Source of the DNA: Dichetophora obliterata
Taxonomy: Eukaryota; Arthropoda; Insecta; Diptera; Sciomyzidae
Assembly (NCBI GenBank): GCA_963920525.1
Contig: OY986439.1
Span: 47,094,982-47,158,981, forward strand
Length of the DNA stretch: 64,000 bases
Direction: 5' to 3'
Below the pieces are notes generated by a model. That model did not search any database and was not told where the DNA came from. It saw nothing but the letters and a program-made list of their open reading frames with translations. The position numbers and the translations under genes were made by a program. Shown one piece after another: positions 45,470 through 55,872 of this stretch; the stretch's first letter is position 1; every line of letters starts with the position of its first letter.

Positions 45470-46400
45470 ATGATAACAATTTTCCCATTCTTGTAACAAA
45501 ATTTCGTACCCTAGTGTCAGCATTAACTGAAAAACAGTGTTTTTCTTATATTGCTACGCCCTTTTGTCCAGTAACGCCCTGTTCCTTGACCGTAAATTTT
45601 CAAAATTATGTCTACCCCTGTACCTAATTTCAGTATCCTAGAGTCAATATTATTCGAGTTATGGCTTTTTTCTAATATTGCCACTCACTTTGTCGAGCAA
45701 CGCCCACTTTTTTGACCGTAATTTTTTATAATTGTTCAAGCCTTGTACCAATTTCTAGTACCCTAGTGTCAATATTAACTGAGATACAGAATTTTTCTTA
45801 TATTGCCACGCCCTTTTGGCCAACAACGTCCACTTTCCTCACAGTAAATTTTCATAATTATGCCTACACCTTTACCTAATTTCAGTACCATTGTGTCAAT
45901 ATTATTCGAGTTACAGCGTTTTTATTATATTGCCACGCCCTTTATCAAATAACGCCCACCTTTTTGACCATAATTTGTAATAATTGTTCCTCATCTAGTA
46001 CTAGTTTCTAGTACCCTAGTGTCAATATTAACTGAGATACAGTATTTTTCTTTTATTGCCACGCCCTTTTGGCCAACAACGTCCACTTTATTCATAGTAA
46101 CTTTTTATAATTATGCCTACCCCTGTACCTAGTTTCAGTACCCTATTGTCAATATTATTCGAGTTTCAGTATTTTTCTAATATTGCCACGCCCTTTATCG
46201 AATAACGCTCAATTTTTAACATAATTTTTAATATTTGTGCCAACACCTCTACTAAATTTCATTATTCTAGTGTTAATGTTATTCGATATACAAAGTTTTT
46301 CTTATATTGCTACGCCCCGGTGTCGAATACCGCCCACTTTTTTAGACGGGCACCTCCGCGTCTGATATCTCTATCTGTTGACAAAAACTTGTGGCAATCG
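45470..46400 (+). repeat. Satellite array, ~126-bp units alternating A and B (~252-bp dimer)
   Basis: Units begin at ATTGCYACGCCC positions 45550, 45677, 45802, 45929, 46055, 46182 and 46307 (spacing 125-127 bp). Odd units share TTATGCCTACCCCTGTACC and TATTATTCGAGTT. Even units 2 and 4 share ATAATTGTTC, TTTCTAGTACCCTAGTGTC and ATTAACTGAGATACAG; unit 6 is more diverged. A partial even-type unit precedes the first. No protein is encoded. Confidence 0.88.
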
Positions 46401-46896
46401 GGCTAGTACTTTAGGAATTATCGATGTATATACATTCAATTAAAAAATGTATATACATTCTAAAAAAAAAACCAACCAACTCCTAATTTTTTAAGTCGGT
46501 TAAATACACTTTTTTAGAATTTTATAAAGCTTACACAAAATCCTGAACTTTTATAAAGTACTCACGATAAGAGTATTTTAGTAACGTTAGCAGCGTAATT
46601 GTGGGCTATGACGAAAGAAAAAATACATCAAGCCAATTTACGAGACTTAAGACGAAGGCTCCGTTTTACATAAAGATGCTATTATTCTCTCATTTCATAA
46701 TCATATAGTTTTGACAAACTTTCAAATACGTAACCAGACCAGAACTCACTGTTAAAAAATGATTTCCAAAGATTTTTTATTAAGGGGTTTTTTTTCATTT
46801 GAACGGCTTCATAAAACACTTTGTTTCGAATTTTTTTTTGGAAAAACTATATACTATAATTAAAAACAAACTTTTGTATATCAAACTTAATGTTTA
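46401..46896. other. Unassigned DNA next to the satellite
   Basis: A repeat of TGTATATACATTC occurs at about 46423-46460, and AACCAACCAACTCC near 46473 resembles the foldback arm start. No gene recognised. Confidence 0.4.
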
Positions 46897-48345
46897 AAGG
46901 GTACCGGGACATAGCCCCAAGGGACATAATCCCAAATTTCAAATTTGGGATTATGTCCTTAAAAAAAGGGGAAAATAAATTTGGGATTATGTCATCTTTT
47001 TAAGCGGTCATAATCCCAAATAAAAGATTTGCATTCTTCTTTGTAAAAATGTTTTTATTAATGCTGCGTTTACCGTAGTGGACGCTTATATATTGTTATA
47101 TATATTATATATATATAACATACTATACTATTATGTTATACTATTATATTTAAACTGGATTAATAAATTGTTTTTGTTTATTATTAAAAAAATAATGTAA
47201 TGTTTAATTAAAATACTTACTTAAGTATTTAAGTAAGGTAAATATACCTGAATTAACAACTTTCCCTATAAAGGCAAATTATTTCATTATAAACAAATTT
47301 ATTTACCCTTGTACGGAATGGTGATAACACCATGAAGTTTTTCAAATAACTATTTACTAATTTACCTAAATGATGGAAGAGGAAAGTGCCGGCGCTATGA
47401 AAAAACCTCTAATGAAAAATCGCAAAAAGAAAAAAAATGATAAATCAACCAAATGAAAAATGGCTCAAAAAATTAAATGAAAAATCACCTAAAACTTTTT
47501 TAAAGAAAATGAAAAATCACCCAAATGAAATATGATCCAAAAAATTAAATTATTAATCACCCAAATAAAATCAAAATGACCCAATTTTAAAAAAAATGTT
47601 TCAATGATTATTTACTAACAAAAATAATCTGACAAAAATTACTATGATTATTAATTTCCTAAATTAGAAAGCACTGCTTTATCAACACAATTTAGTTAAG
47701 GTTGCATTTGGAACAATTTGCACACAGCCTTAAAACTTAAACTAAATGTATTTAAATTTATCTTTTTAATAGGCGGCCGCTGCTTAGGGATTACAACCCT
47801 CAGTAAGTAAAACACCGACTTCGGTGTGAACAAAGGCAAATTATTTTACCATAAAAAAAAACCATGAGAAAATTGATTTGACCTTGTTGATTTTGCTATC
47901 ACCATTTCGTACAAAGGCAAATAATTTTCTCTTATATCTTTATTTAGAAAAAATAGCTTAAGCCGACTTAAGACAGATTCAAAGTTCTTCAAGATTCAGT
48001 TATTCAAAGTTACTGATGCAGCTGTGTTCCACGCATATAGCACTATAAACACACAAAATCTGGAGCTGTTAGCATGACCTTAGCCAAAATTATGACACAA
48101 AATTAAAATACCCTTGCATATAACTCATATGGCGATTGAAAACTTTGAAGAAAGATTTTTCGAAACTTTGAAATCAGACTTAAGCTGTTATTGCTTATCG
48201 ACACAGATTTCAGTATTTGTTGAAACCACTTGGGTTTATGACCTCTTAAAAGCGGACATAGTCCCAAGGGGTCAGAACCCCCATTTAGGATTGATTACGT
48301 CCTTTTTCAAAGCGGTCATAATCCCAAATGTGGGATCACGCCCAC
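46897..48345. mobile_element. GGGATTATG-motif non-autonomous element candidate
   Basis: The left end region holds GGACATAATCCCAAATTT with its reverse complement (46927-46970) and AAGCGGTCATAATCCCAAAT (47019-47038). The right end region repeats AAGCGGACATAGTCCCAAG and AAGCGGTCATAATCCCAAAT (48249-48338). A second inverted pair, TTGTACGGAATGGTGATAAC (47313) and GCTATCACCATTTCGTACAA (about 47898-47917), lies inside, and AATGAAAAATCACC units repeat at 47400-47575. Ends and target duplication are not resolved. Confidence 0.5.
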
Positions 48346-48842
48346 TGATCGTGTATAGACAGTGATGCCAGATTGAGTGTAATTTCCATTTTTGAGGGAT
48401 TTTTAATCGTCTTGTGAGCTTAAAGGGAAAAATGGAAGCATTTTGCTTGGTCGTACAAATAAAAGGGAATTTTCAAATGGAGAACTAAAATCGTTATTCT
48501 GGTGATTTGCAATAATAAATTAACATACAAAGCAGTTTTATAATACGTTTTTTAACATAAGTTGAAAAGTTCAAAAAATGTCATATCAATATTTCTTGTT
48601 CAGACCTTCTTGTGTGTTGACAGTTTTGTCAAGTAGCTTTCGATATCATTTTATACTGTGAAATCCTTATAATTGCAATTGTCAATTTCTAGAGTTAGTC
48701 AATTAGTACAGTTGCAAGTAGTACATATATTGCTATGTATATTGATTTTCTTTTTGTATTGTTTCATTACTTTTAACAAAATGTTTAATTAATTTAAAAA
48801 AATATTATAAATTTTTAATGTTCCACTTAGTTTCAAATAATT

Positions 48843-49328
48843 CCCAGTGGAGAGCGAATGTATCCGTCTTCGAAGACGTCTTTCAAGAGATCTGCCTCAG
48901 TCTTCGAGGGCAGATCGCTCCAATCCTACAGCTGTGCTCGTAGATTATTTCCAAAAAATTAGCCAAACGACTTGCAAGACTATTCTTCGCCATGTCTTCG
49001 ACGACGGATGGGATCCACGTAATGCTCAATGTACGTGTTCGCTTAAAACCAGTACACCTATGTTTGTGTTTGCCCTATCGCGCTCCCTTGCTTTATGCTT
49101 TTCACTCTCCCTCGTTCCCTTTATGGATAGATCTGTCTTTGAAGCCAGATTTTCTGCTTTTTAATATTATTTGAAAAATTTAAAAAAATTTTTTGACAAA
49201 CATTTCATTCGATCTATTTTGCTCCAGAATTTATGAATACAGGTCAGTAAAAACCCACATTGTTACTCCGTTGTCTTCAACGACGGTTTTAAAGAGAACG
49301 TCTTCAAAGTCTACTGTCGCCACTGGGT
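48843..49328. repeat. Segment with GTCTTCRACGACGG repeats and CCCAGTGG ends
   Basis: CCCAGTGGAGA at 48843 and, inverted, at about 49318-49328 (CGCCACTGGG) may be short terminal repeats. GTCTTCGA/GTCTTCAA motifs recur at about 48866, 48900, 48992, 49274 and 49300. No target duplication, so a nested MITE is only a possibility. Confidence 0.35.
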
Positions 49329-49454
49329 TTGTATGGAAAAAAATTTTTTATAACAAATTCTTATGTACTAATCAGACTCAAACAAATACAATTTTGCAAA
49401 AATCACTTGTTCATGTTGGAAAAATTGTCTTTGTTTTGGTTTTCACAAAGACCT

Positions 49455-49566
49455 GGGGCCGAATTACAGCATCCGTGATCGAGCAAAATTGTACAAGATT
49501 GATAGGCACTTGTTTCGTCGTGCCCTTCGTAATTTAACTCGATCACGGATGCTGTAATTCGACCCC
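49455..49566. mobile_element. 112-bp foldback MITE with 29-bp arms
   Basis: GGGGCCGAATTACAGCATCC begins a 29-bp arm (49455-49483) repeated inverted at 49538-49566 with one mismatch. A further inverted pair outside, TGTTCATGTTGGA (about 49408) and TCCAACATGAACA (about 49573), extends the potential hairpin to about 180 bp. Confidence 0.8.
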
Positions 49567-50090
49567 TGAATTCTCCAACATGAACATTTTAAAGCAAACA
49601 TAAGTGTGATCTTTGTTTGAGGATGTGACGCAAAAGCAAATATTAAAACGAAGCATTCATGTTGAATTATCAACAACACGCAAGCTCCGTTACACACAAA
49701 ATGGAAATGAAAATAAAATTGTGTGTTATGTGCTTCAAAAAGTGTTTATTTTTTTATAATGGAGATTTCTGTTACATGAGTGAAAATTTCTGAAACCTGC
49801 TATAATTCTTTCAGTTATACAAATTTTGTTATGTTATTTAATACTTTAATGAAATTTTGTGCATAAAATTTTATGCCTAAATAAAGTTATGTTTAGAAGA
49901 TTTGTTTTAGATTTTACAAAATCGTAAAAGGGAAAAAAAGGGAATTTTTTCATGAGTTTATAGGAAATTATACATAAATGAACTGGCAACACTATGTATA
50001 GCATAATATAATCAATAAGCGTATGCATAACTTCAGGCTGCACATTTTGGAGTACATGTTGTAAAAGCACTTTATCAATGGCAATGACTT

Positions 50091-50403
50091 TTATGTATGA
50101 AGATGTGCATACTTTCAGGCTGAACATTTTTCAATATAGTTCGAGCGATATAGGTGCAAAGCAGTATGCTTGTCTTTTATGTATTAATATTGTTATCTGG
50201 TGCAACATATCTTCAGTAAATACTTAAGATTGAATAAACCAACCAACGCAACAAAGAATATTCGATCAGTTGTTAGAATATGGGACTATCAATCGAAAGG
50301 TTACGATTTAGATTCTCATGGCATACAAAGAAATACTTTCATTTTATATTCTCTTGGTGTAACAGACGCAAGCAAAAAGCAACAATAATTCTAAGAAAAA
50401 GGT
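50091..50403 (+). repeat. Paralogous flank of the piggyBac insertion, without the insertion
   Basis: GATGTGCATACTTTCAGG, TTGAATAAACCAA, GGTTACGATTT, and ACAGACGCAAGCAAAAAGCA occur in the same order as in the split copy 52802-52909 plus 55594-55754. At the corresponding site this copy has a single TTAA (50224-50227, ATACTTAAGATTG). Confidence 0.88.
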
Positions 50404-50793
50404 GAAAGGAAAAATAGTGTCGTTTTTTAAAATTTTTAGATGACTCGCCAGTTAATTGTGTCCGAATGTAGTTATTCGTTTTTGAACACTTTATTGACAT
50501 AATACAGACTTGCTGCGGTACTATTTCATTTACCTTTCAAGGTACTTGTAGGGTATGTTTCATAATTTTTTTGGTAAGACTCAGGCCAGTTTCGATGCAT
50601 ATCAGCTACTTTATTGACACAATATATACATTTCTTTCTCGGACCCTGCTCGCTGAAGCTCGTTTGTATACGGCTTAATATCAATGTGCGATTAATTTTT
50701 TTTTCATAAACTTCGCAGTTTTTCGTTACTACTAGTAGCTTTTAAAAACAAAATTGAGTCCGATACTTTGAACTTTTGTGCCTGAGTAGCTTG
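50404..50793. other. Unassigned DNA between two elements
   Basis: ACTTTATTGACATAATACA and ACTTTATTGACACAATATA (near 50488 and 50609) form a diverged direct repeat. No gene recognised. Confidence 0.4.
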
Positions 50794-50801
50794 GTACGGA
50801 C

Positions 50802-52458
50802 TAGGGATGGCAATTTTTGGAGTTTTTTTCGATCCCGGGATTTTCGGAATCTGAAAATACAATCCCTGGATCCCGGGATCGTCCCGAAATTCAAGAAATT
50901 TTTATTTCGTTATTTTTTTTTTTGCCAAAAAGTGCAACAAATTCACTTCTATTCTATTATAGAACATACTCTGTACCAATTTGATATAACAAAGAAGCAC
51001 AATTTGTACCAATTCAAAAAAAAAACCAAACAGAAAATTTGACCAATCATATATCTTCAATAATTTATAACATAGTTTTTGTAATACATGCACAAGTACA
51101 TATTTTTGGTTTAAGCTTAGTATGCTATAGAAGCGAAAAGAAATCTTCCGTAAGAAATACATCGCGTTTTTAACAGCGAAAAGGTAGCGAAATTTTTTTT
51201 TTTGGTTGGTTAGTACGCTGTTGAACCGAAAAATTGTTCAATGCAGCCAAGTTCACAACCATGATTGGAGAGTTAAAATGTCAAAATTTCGCTGCCTTTT
51301 ATATTGCCGACTGTACATTTAATTGGCGTGGCAATTCGACATTCAACAAACACGTTATGGTAAGTATGTGTTAGTGTTGAGTCTACACCAAAATTTCGCG
51401 TGCAGAATGAAAAGCCTAAAAATTTTTATTGCTACAGCATACTAGCTCTAGCAGTAACTGCCTACATAAAATTATTTTAAATCAGTATTTAAAGAACAAT
51501 TTTTTTAGAATTAAATTTGAATTAGAATTAGATTGATTATTGTTCAATTATCCTTCAATAAATCAATTCCGCTTATAATGCACAACCTACAGCGCTTAAA
51601 GCCTGATGCGCCAGAGTAAATTTACCTAAGAAGAGTAACTTTAAGCATGATTTTTCTTGAAACATATTTTTTCAGAACTAGCTACACTACTGAAAAAAAA
51701 AACTGATCGACCAATAAAAATTTTTTTAATCTTTTCTGTTGTAATTCTGCACATCTTTTACCAAAATAAGCGTCTTTGGAAAATTTTTCTAGGTTTTACA
51801 CGCAACAATATGGTCAAATATAATGTAAATTTTTTCCACTTTTTTTCACGCTTCGTAATTTTCTTAATTTTCCATTTTGGTGATGTGCATTCAAAAGTCT
51901 TTCTTCGAAATCATTTTATTTTCAGGCGATCAGCGTGATGGCGTAAAATTAACATGCAAATTAAATTTTTTGTGTATGCCATAAAATTTTTTAGAAAAAA
52001 TCTTCTAAAATATGCCTTAATTTTAACCGCTTTGGCCTAAAACCTCCCTTTAATTATATGCTATAGCACATTCAAATTAAAATAAAAAAGCCAATATATT
52101 TAAGAAAAAAATAAATACAATACCCTTTCTATTTAGAGCTCAGTAAAAATATGCCTCCTTTTGATCAAAATAATTCTTTTGATCTTCATGAAATTAAAGC
52201 ATTAATGGTTTTATCGCCTTACTTAGACCTTAATTAATTGCAAATAAGACCTACAGAGAAGAAACACCGCTCCACCTCAACGCTTGTTGGTTCGATCGTT
52301 GAAAGGGGAGATATACTTGTATGTGGTGGTAGTTTGAAAAATTTTATTAGATATAAAAAAATTGTTTTCAGCAATCCCGGGACTCGAATCGAATAATCCC
52401 GGGATATTCGAGTCTTAAAAAAGATCGGGATTTCGGGATCCCGGGTTTGCCATCCCTA
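50802..52458. mobile_element. Non-autonomous hAT element with TCCCGGGA subterminal motifs
   Basis: The termini TAGGGATGGCAA (50802-50813) and TTGCCATCCCTA (52447-52458) are perfect inverted repeats. GTACGGAC flanks both sides exactly (50794-50801 and 52459-52466). Self-complementary ATCCCGGGAT/TCCCGGGA occurs several times near each end. No transposase. An inner inverted pair, AAAAGGTAGCGAAATTTT (about 51179) and AAAATTTCGCTGCCTTTT (about 51283), may be a tiny nested MITE. Confidence 0.92.
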
Positions 52459-52679
52459 GTACGGACACAAATTGTTTCTCGGGTTACAAACTGGCCTTGC
52501 AACCTTCAATACGTAGCAACTCAGGTGTCGTTTTGCGGCTGATACAATTATATTTTTTGGTACAATCGACTCAATCAAATTCGTCATAATTTTTTTATAA
52601 AAGTATGAAAAAAAAGAGGTAGTTAGATCAAAAACGCATTATTGTAAAAACCCAATATTGTCACTGATAAGTCTTATAT

Positions 52680-52909
52680 ATATTTTCTGTGCATACTTTC
52701 AGGCTGAACATTTTTGAGAGCAATGTGTCTTGTAAAATTACTTTACTGTCAAAAAATAATGACACTTTGAGAAATACTATGTGCGGAGCAGCAGCTTGCC
52801 TTTTATGTATTGAGATGTGCATACTTTCAGGTTGAACATTTATTGGACAGGGTGTAGCGTGCTTGCCTTTTATATTAAGATGCTGATGCAAAATATATTC
52901 AGTTAATAC
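52680..52909 (+). repeat. GTGCATACTTTCAGG repeat units, left flank of piggyBac
   Basis: GTGCATACTTTCAGGYTGAACATTT occurs at about 52690 and 52818, and in the paralogous copy at about 50031 (variant) and 50104, giving units of roughly 75-130 bp. The part from 52802 is the left half of the sequence that piggyBac split. Confidence 0.75.
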
Positions 52910-53043
52910 TTAACCCTCTCATGCCCGAATTAAAATGGGTGGGTCTAAAAATTTTTTTATGCATGATATATGTTAGTCTTGAGTCAGATATGAACTGACA
53001 AATAATTCGAAGTCCTTGGTATCCTGGTTCGTCAGTTACAGGA

Positions 53044-53061
53044 TGTTGCCTATAGGCAACA
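53044..53061. promoter_or_regulatory. piggyBac subterminal palindrome, left
   Basis: TGTTGCCTATAGGCAACA, a perfect palindrome, about 130 bp inside the left terminus. Probably a transposase-binding site; inferred from position and recurrence. Confidence 0.6.
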
Positions 53062-53629
53062 TTGGGCTATAGTGGTAAATTTTAAGAAAACATGTATTAT
53101 TTTTTTTTTTTTGAAATTTAAGTATGAAAAGATACAAAACAATTTTTTTGTGGATTACAGCACAAATATACGTTGCATTTGCTACATTTAGAGCGCGGAT
53201 AACCAGTGTGGCATAGCCTGCATCTACTTTTTGCTTCCCATTCTACCCAGTGACCAATATTGTCAAATCATGTGGATTTGGCAGGTTCTGCAACATACGC
53301 TCTTTTGTGGGAGCTTGGTTCTGAGGCCGTCGAAAGAACTGGTGATGATGGAGCCGATGGTATAGAACCTGGTGATGACGGAGTTGACTCCATCATTGAA
53401 AGAAGAGATGTTGGGCGACCCCTTTTCCTTCGACTGCTGTTTGAGTTGCGTTCAAAAGCTCGTTAGCAATGTCCAACTGGAATTTTATTAGTGGTATATG
53501 CTTCACTTCGTCGTCTGTAAGTTTGAGGTCTCTGCGATACAACAGCCAACTATTTACTATAGAAGAATTTATACACCAGTATACTATGTGCATATACCAT
53601 TTGTTTGAGCGGTGGTTGATTTTGTATAA

Positions 53630-53851
53630 TTCTATCAGCATGTCAGCAAGATCAACCCCTCCCATATGTTTGTTATAGCATTCAACTATATCTGGACGAG
53701 ATATTTTCATAAACTTCTTCTCTTTTCGGCACCATCTCTATTCTATCAGCATGTCAGCAAGATCAACCCCTCCCATATGTTTGTTATAGCATTCAACTAT
53801 ATCTGGACGAGATATTTTCATAAACTTCTTCTCTTTTTGGCACCATCTCTT
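53630..53851. repeat. 111-bp tandem duplication inside the transposase
   Basis: Copies 53630-53740 and 53741-53851 are nearly identical (one clear difference, CGGC versus TGGC). The duplication repeats the segment with the third catalytic aspartate. Confidence 0.95.
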
Positions 53852-54315
53852 GCACTCACTCATGGAGTTTTTACCTGTATAGTTGGAAACCAGTTGTACA
53901 CTCTTGTTGTCATACCAACGGCAAGCAATCAAATTGTGCGTTGCCTCATATTTAAAATCGCTTGAACCCCGTCCTCGTTTTTGAAGCTCCTTCTCACTGC
54001 TTAGAGCACAGTTCTTCAAACGATTGCTTCGGATTGTCCCAACGGATAATATTCCTCATTGACGTAGCGCAATCATCAAGCTTATTGACGTAAACCAATT
54101 GTCAAAAAATAATTTGAAGTTGTGGTTCATCGGAATATTGGATGCTAAAGCTAAAACAATGTCTGATGATATTCCCAAACCAAAAGACTCACACGTTCCT
54201 TCTCCAATGTAGAGAGTAAAGTCATACATTATGCCAGATACACCAGCCCTAGTGAACATTTTGAATCCCCACTTGTGGGGCTTGTTTGGCAGATATTGTT
54301 TCAAACTGTGTTGAC

Positions 54316-54380
54316 CTAATAAAAAATATATTTCTGCATTAGATAGAAAGCTATTTATATATGTACATTAAATTAATTAC
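54316..54380 (-). other. Intron of the piggyBac transposase
   Basis: Minus-strand GTAATT donor after AAGG (54381) and a TTTTTTATTAG acceptor (54316). Removal restores the conserved K-G-x-x-SLKQY reading; retention gives a stop two codons later. Confidence 0.85.
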
Positions 54381-55205
54381 CCTTATATGCAATCATTTGC
54401 TCATCCACGCTTTGGAATTCTTCTTGGGGAATGTCATTGAATTTTCTCTTTATAAAATTGAGCAATGGGCAAACTTTGTATAATTTATCATACCCAGGTT
54501 GACCCTTTTGAGGCTGTACAGAGTTATTGTTTAGATGAAAAAATTGTTTAATTTTTTCAAATCTATTTCTTGACAATGCATTTGCAACAGCCATCAATTT
54601 GAAATTTTGCGCCCATGCCATTCTATATGTTGGAATATTGACTACAGCAAGGTATAGTAATATACCAACATATCTTTTTATTTCAGAAACATTACATTTT
54701 AACCCCGTTCCATTAGTTTGTACCGCATACAAGTTTGTCTCGTCACAAATCTTCTGCCAGATTTCATCTGTAAAGAACTGGGTGAAATATTCGATTGGTT
54801 GCTTTACTTCACTGCTGGGCACTTCGCTTTTCCAACTGGTATTACAATCCGTAAGCTCTTGACTCCTCCACCTCAAACTTTGCAAATCAATTTTCTCCAT
54901 CACCTCCTGTATAACCTCTCTATTTTCAGTTTCTGCTCCGTCGTTTTCTCTGCAAATTAGTTCCTCAATTAGATCAACTTCCATATTATCGTCATTATCA
55001 ATCACATTTTTTAACGTTTCTTCGATGATGTTTTCCAAATTTACTGTTCTTTCCTGCTCTTCTTCATTTTCCTCATCCTCAGAATCATCCCAGTCAAAAT
55101 TAGTAATTTTTTCAATTTCTGCCTGTGTTAGACCTCTTCGACGCATCTAAGTATGTATATACATAAAGAAATGTACATTGTTCAGAAATTACCACACTTG
55201 ACCAA

Positions 55206-55223
55206 TGTTGCCTATAGGCAACA
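55206..55223. promoter_or_regulatory. piggyBac subterminal palindrome, right inner
   Basis: The same TGTTGCCTATAGGCAACA, about 60 bp upstream of the transposase start and about 370 bp from the right end. It could also affect the promoter. Confidence 0.55.
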
Positions 55224-55556
55224 GCACTTTTACAAAAATATTATAAACAAAATAAACACTTATTTCATGATTTTTTTTTCTAAATAATTCTCTTACATTT
55301 ATTTATTTATATTCTTCACTTGGTTTTACAATAAAACAAATATTTTAATGCTTTTTAAAACTTTTTCTATAAACACTTTTTTCGCGAAACGATTATGACA
55401 AGTTCACTCTACTGAGAACGGCTACTGAATGAAATCGTGTACAGCTTACAATACAACAAATAGCTGTAAGCTTGCACAACACATATGACTACATAATGCA
55501 AAAAACCGCACGTCAAACAAATCAAAATAACGGGACTTAGAAGCATATAAGCACAA

Positions 55557-55574
55557 TGTTGCCTATAGGCAACA
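55557..55574. promoter_or_regulatory. piggyBac subterminal palindrome, right outer
   Basis: The third copy of TGTTGCCTATAGGCAACA, immediately inside the right terminal repeat. Confidence 0.6.
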
Positions 55575-55593
55575 TTGGGCATGAGAGGGTTAA

Positions 55594-55754
55594 TATTGAA
55601 TAAACCAAACAACGCAGCAAGGAATATTGGATCAAATGGTAGTGTATAGGTTACGATTTCGATTCTCAATATATACTTCGAAATATTTTTAATTTTAAAT
55701 TATCTTGGTTTAACAGACGCAAGCAAAAAGCAACAACAATTCTAAGAAAAAGGT
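55594..55754 (+). repeat. Right half of the sequence split by piggyBac
   Basis: Matches 50228-50403: TATTGAATAAACCAAACAAC, then GGTTACGATTTCGATTCTCA and ACAGACGCAAGCAAAAAGCA. Confidence 0.85.
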
Positions 55755-55872
55755 ATATGGAATAAATATCGTTTTTGAGATTTCACTCAAGTAAATCACA
55801 AAACGAGGCGTAAAAAGCTTCGCTTCAAAAATACAGGGCTTTTCGAAATCGTTTTCAACAACAAGATATGTA

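Larger units (their letters stand above)
48360..49994. mobile_element. Non-autonomous hAT-like element
   Basis: Termini CAGTGATGCCAG (48360-48371) and, inverted, TAGTGTTGCCAG (49994) differ at two of twelve bases. Flanks TGTATAGA (48352-48359) and TGTATAGC (49995-50002) match at 7 of 8. AAAGGGAAA motifs recur near both ends. A small foldback (49455-49566) and a GTCTTCRACGACGG-rich segment (48840-49330) lie inside. No transposase. Confidence 0.72.
53118..55146 (-). pseudogene. piggyBac transposase, two exons, two premature stops
   Basis: The enzyme excises at TTAA without a footprint. The start ATG is at 55146, giving MRRRGLTQAEIEKITNFDWD and an acidic N-terminus. A GTAATT...TTAG intron (54316-54380, 65 bp) splits AYKG from QHSLKQYLPNKPHKWGFK in phase 1. 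All three catalytic aspartates are visible: SVDEQMIAYKG (about residue 248), FFDNWFTS (about 327) and GGVDLADM (about 440). A TGA interrupts the frame at 54056-54058. A 111-bp (37-codon) tandem duplication at 53630-53851 keeps frame but puts a TAG at its junction (53738-53740). A frameshift near 53395 separates the end, which carries the cysteine-rich finger CRLCHTGYPRSKCSKC up to the TAA at 53118-53120. Otherwise near full length, so inactivation looks fairly recent. Confidence 0.95.
52914..55589 (-). mobile_element. piggyBac-family transposon with TTAA duplication
   Basis: Perfect 13-bp terminal inverted repeats CCCTCTCATGCCC (52914-52926) and GGGCATGAGAGGG (55577-55589) are flanked by TTAA at 52910-52913 and 55590-55593. 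An 18-bp perfect palindrome occurs once near the left end and twice near the right. The 2.68 kb length is normal for a complete element. It encodes a DDD transposase on the minus strand, disabled by two stop codons. Confidence 0.97.

Noticed and set aside
49193..49537. 114-codon plus-strand frame
   Set aside because: It reads through the 112-bp foldback and a non-autonomous hAT-like element; no domain.
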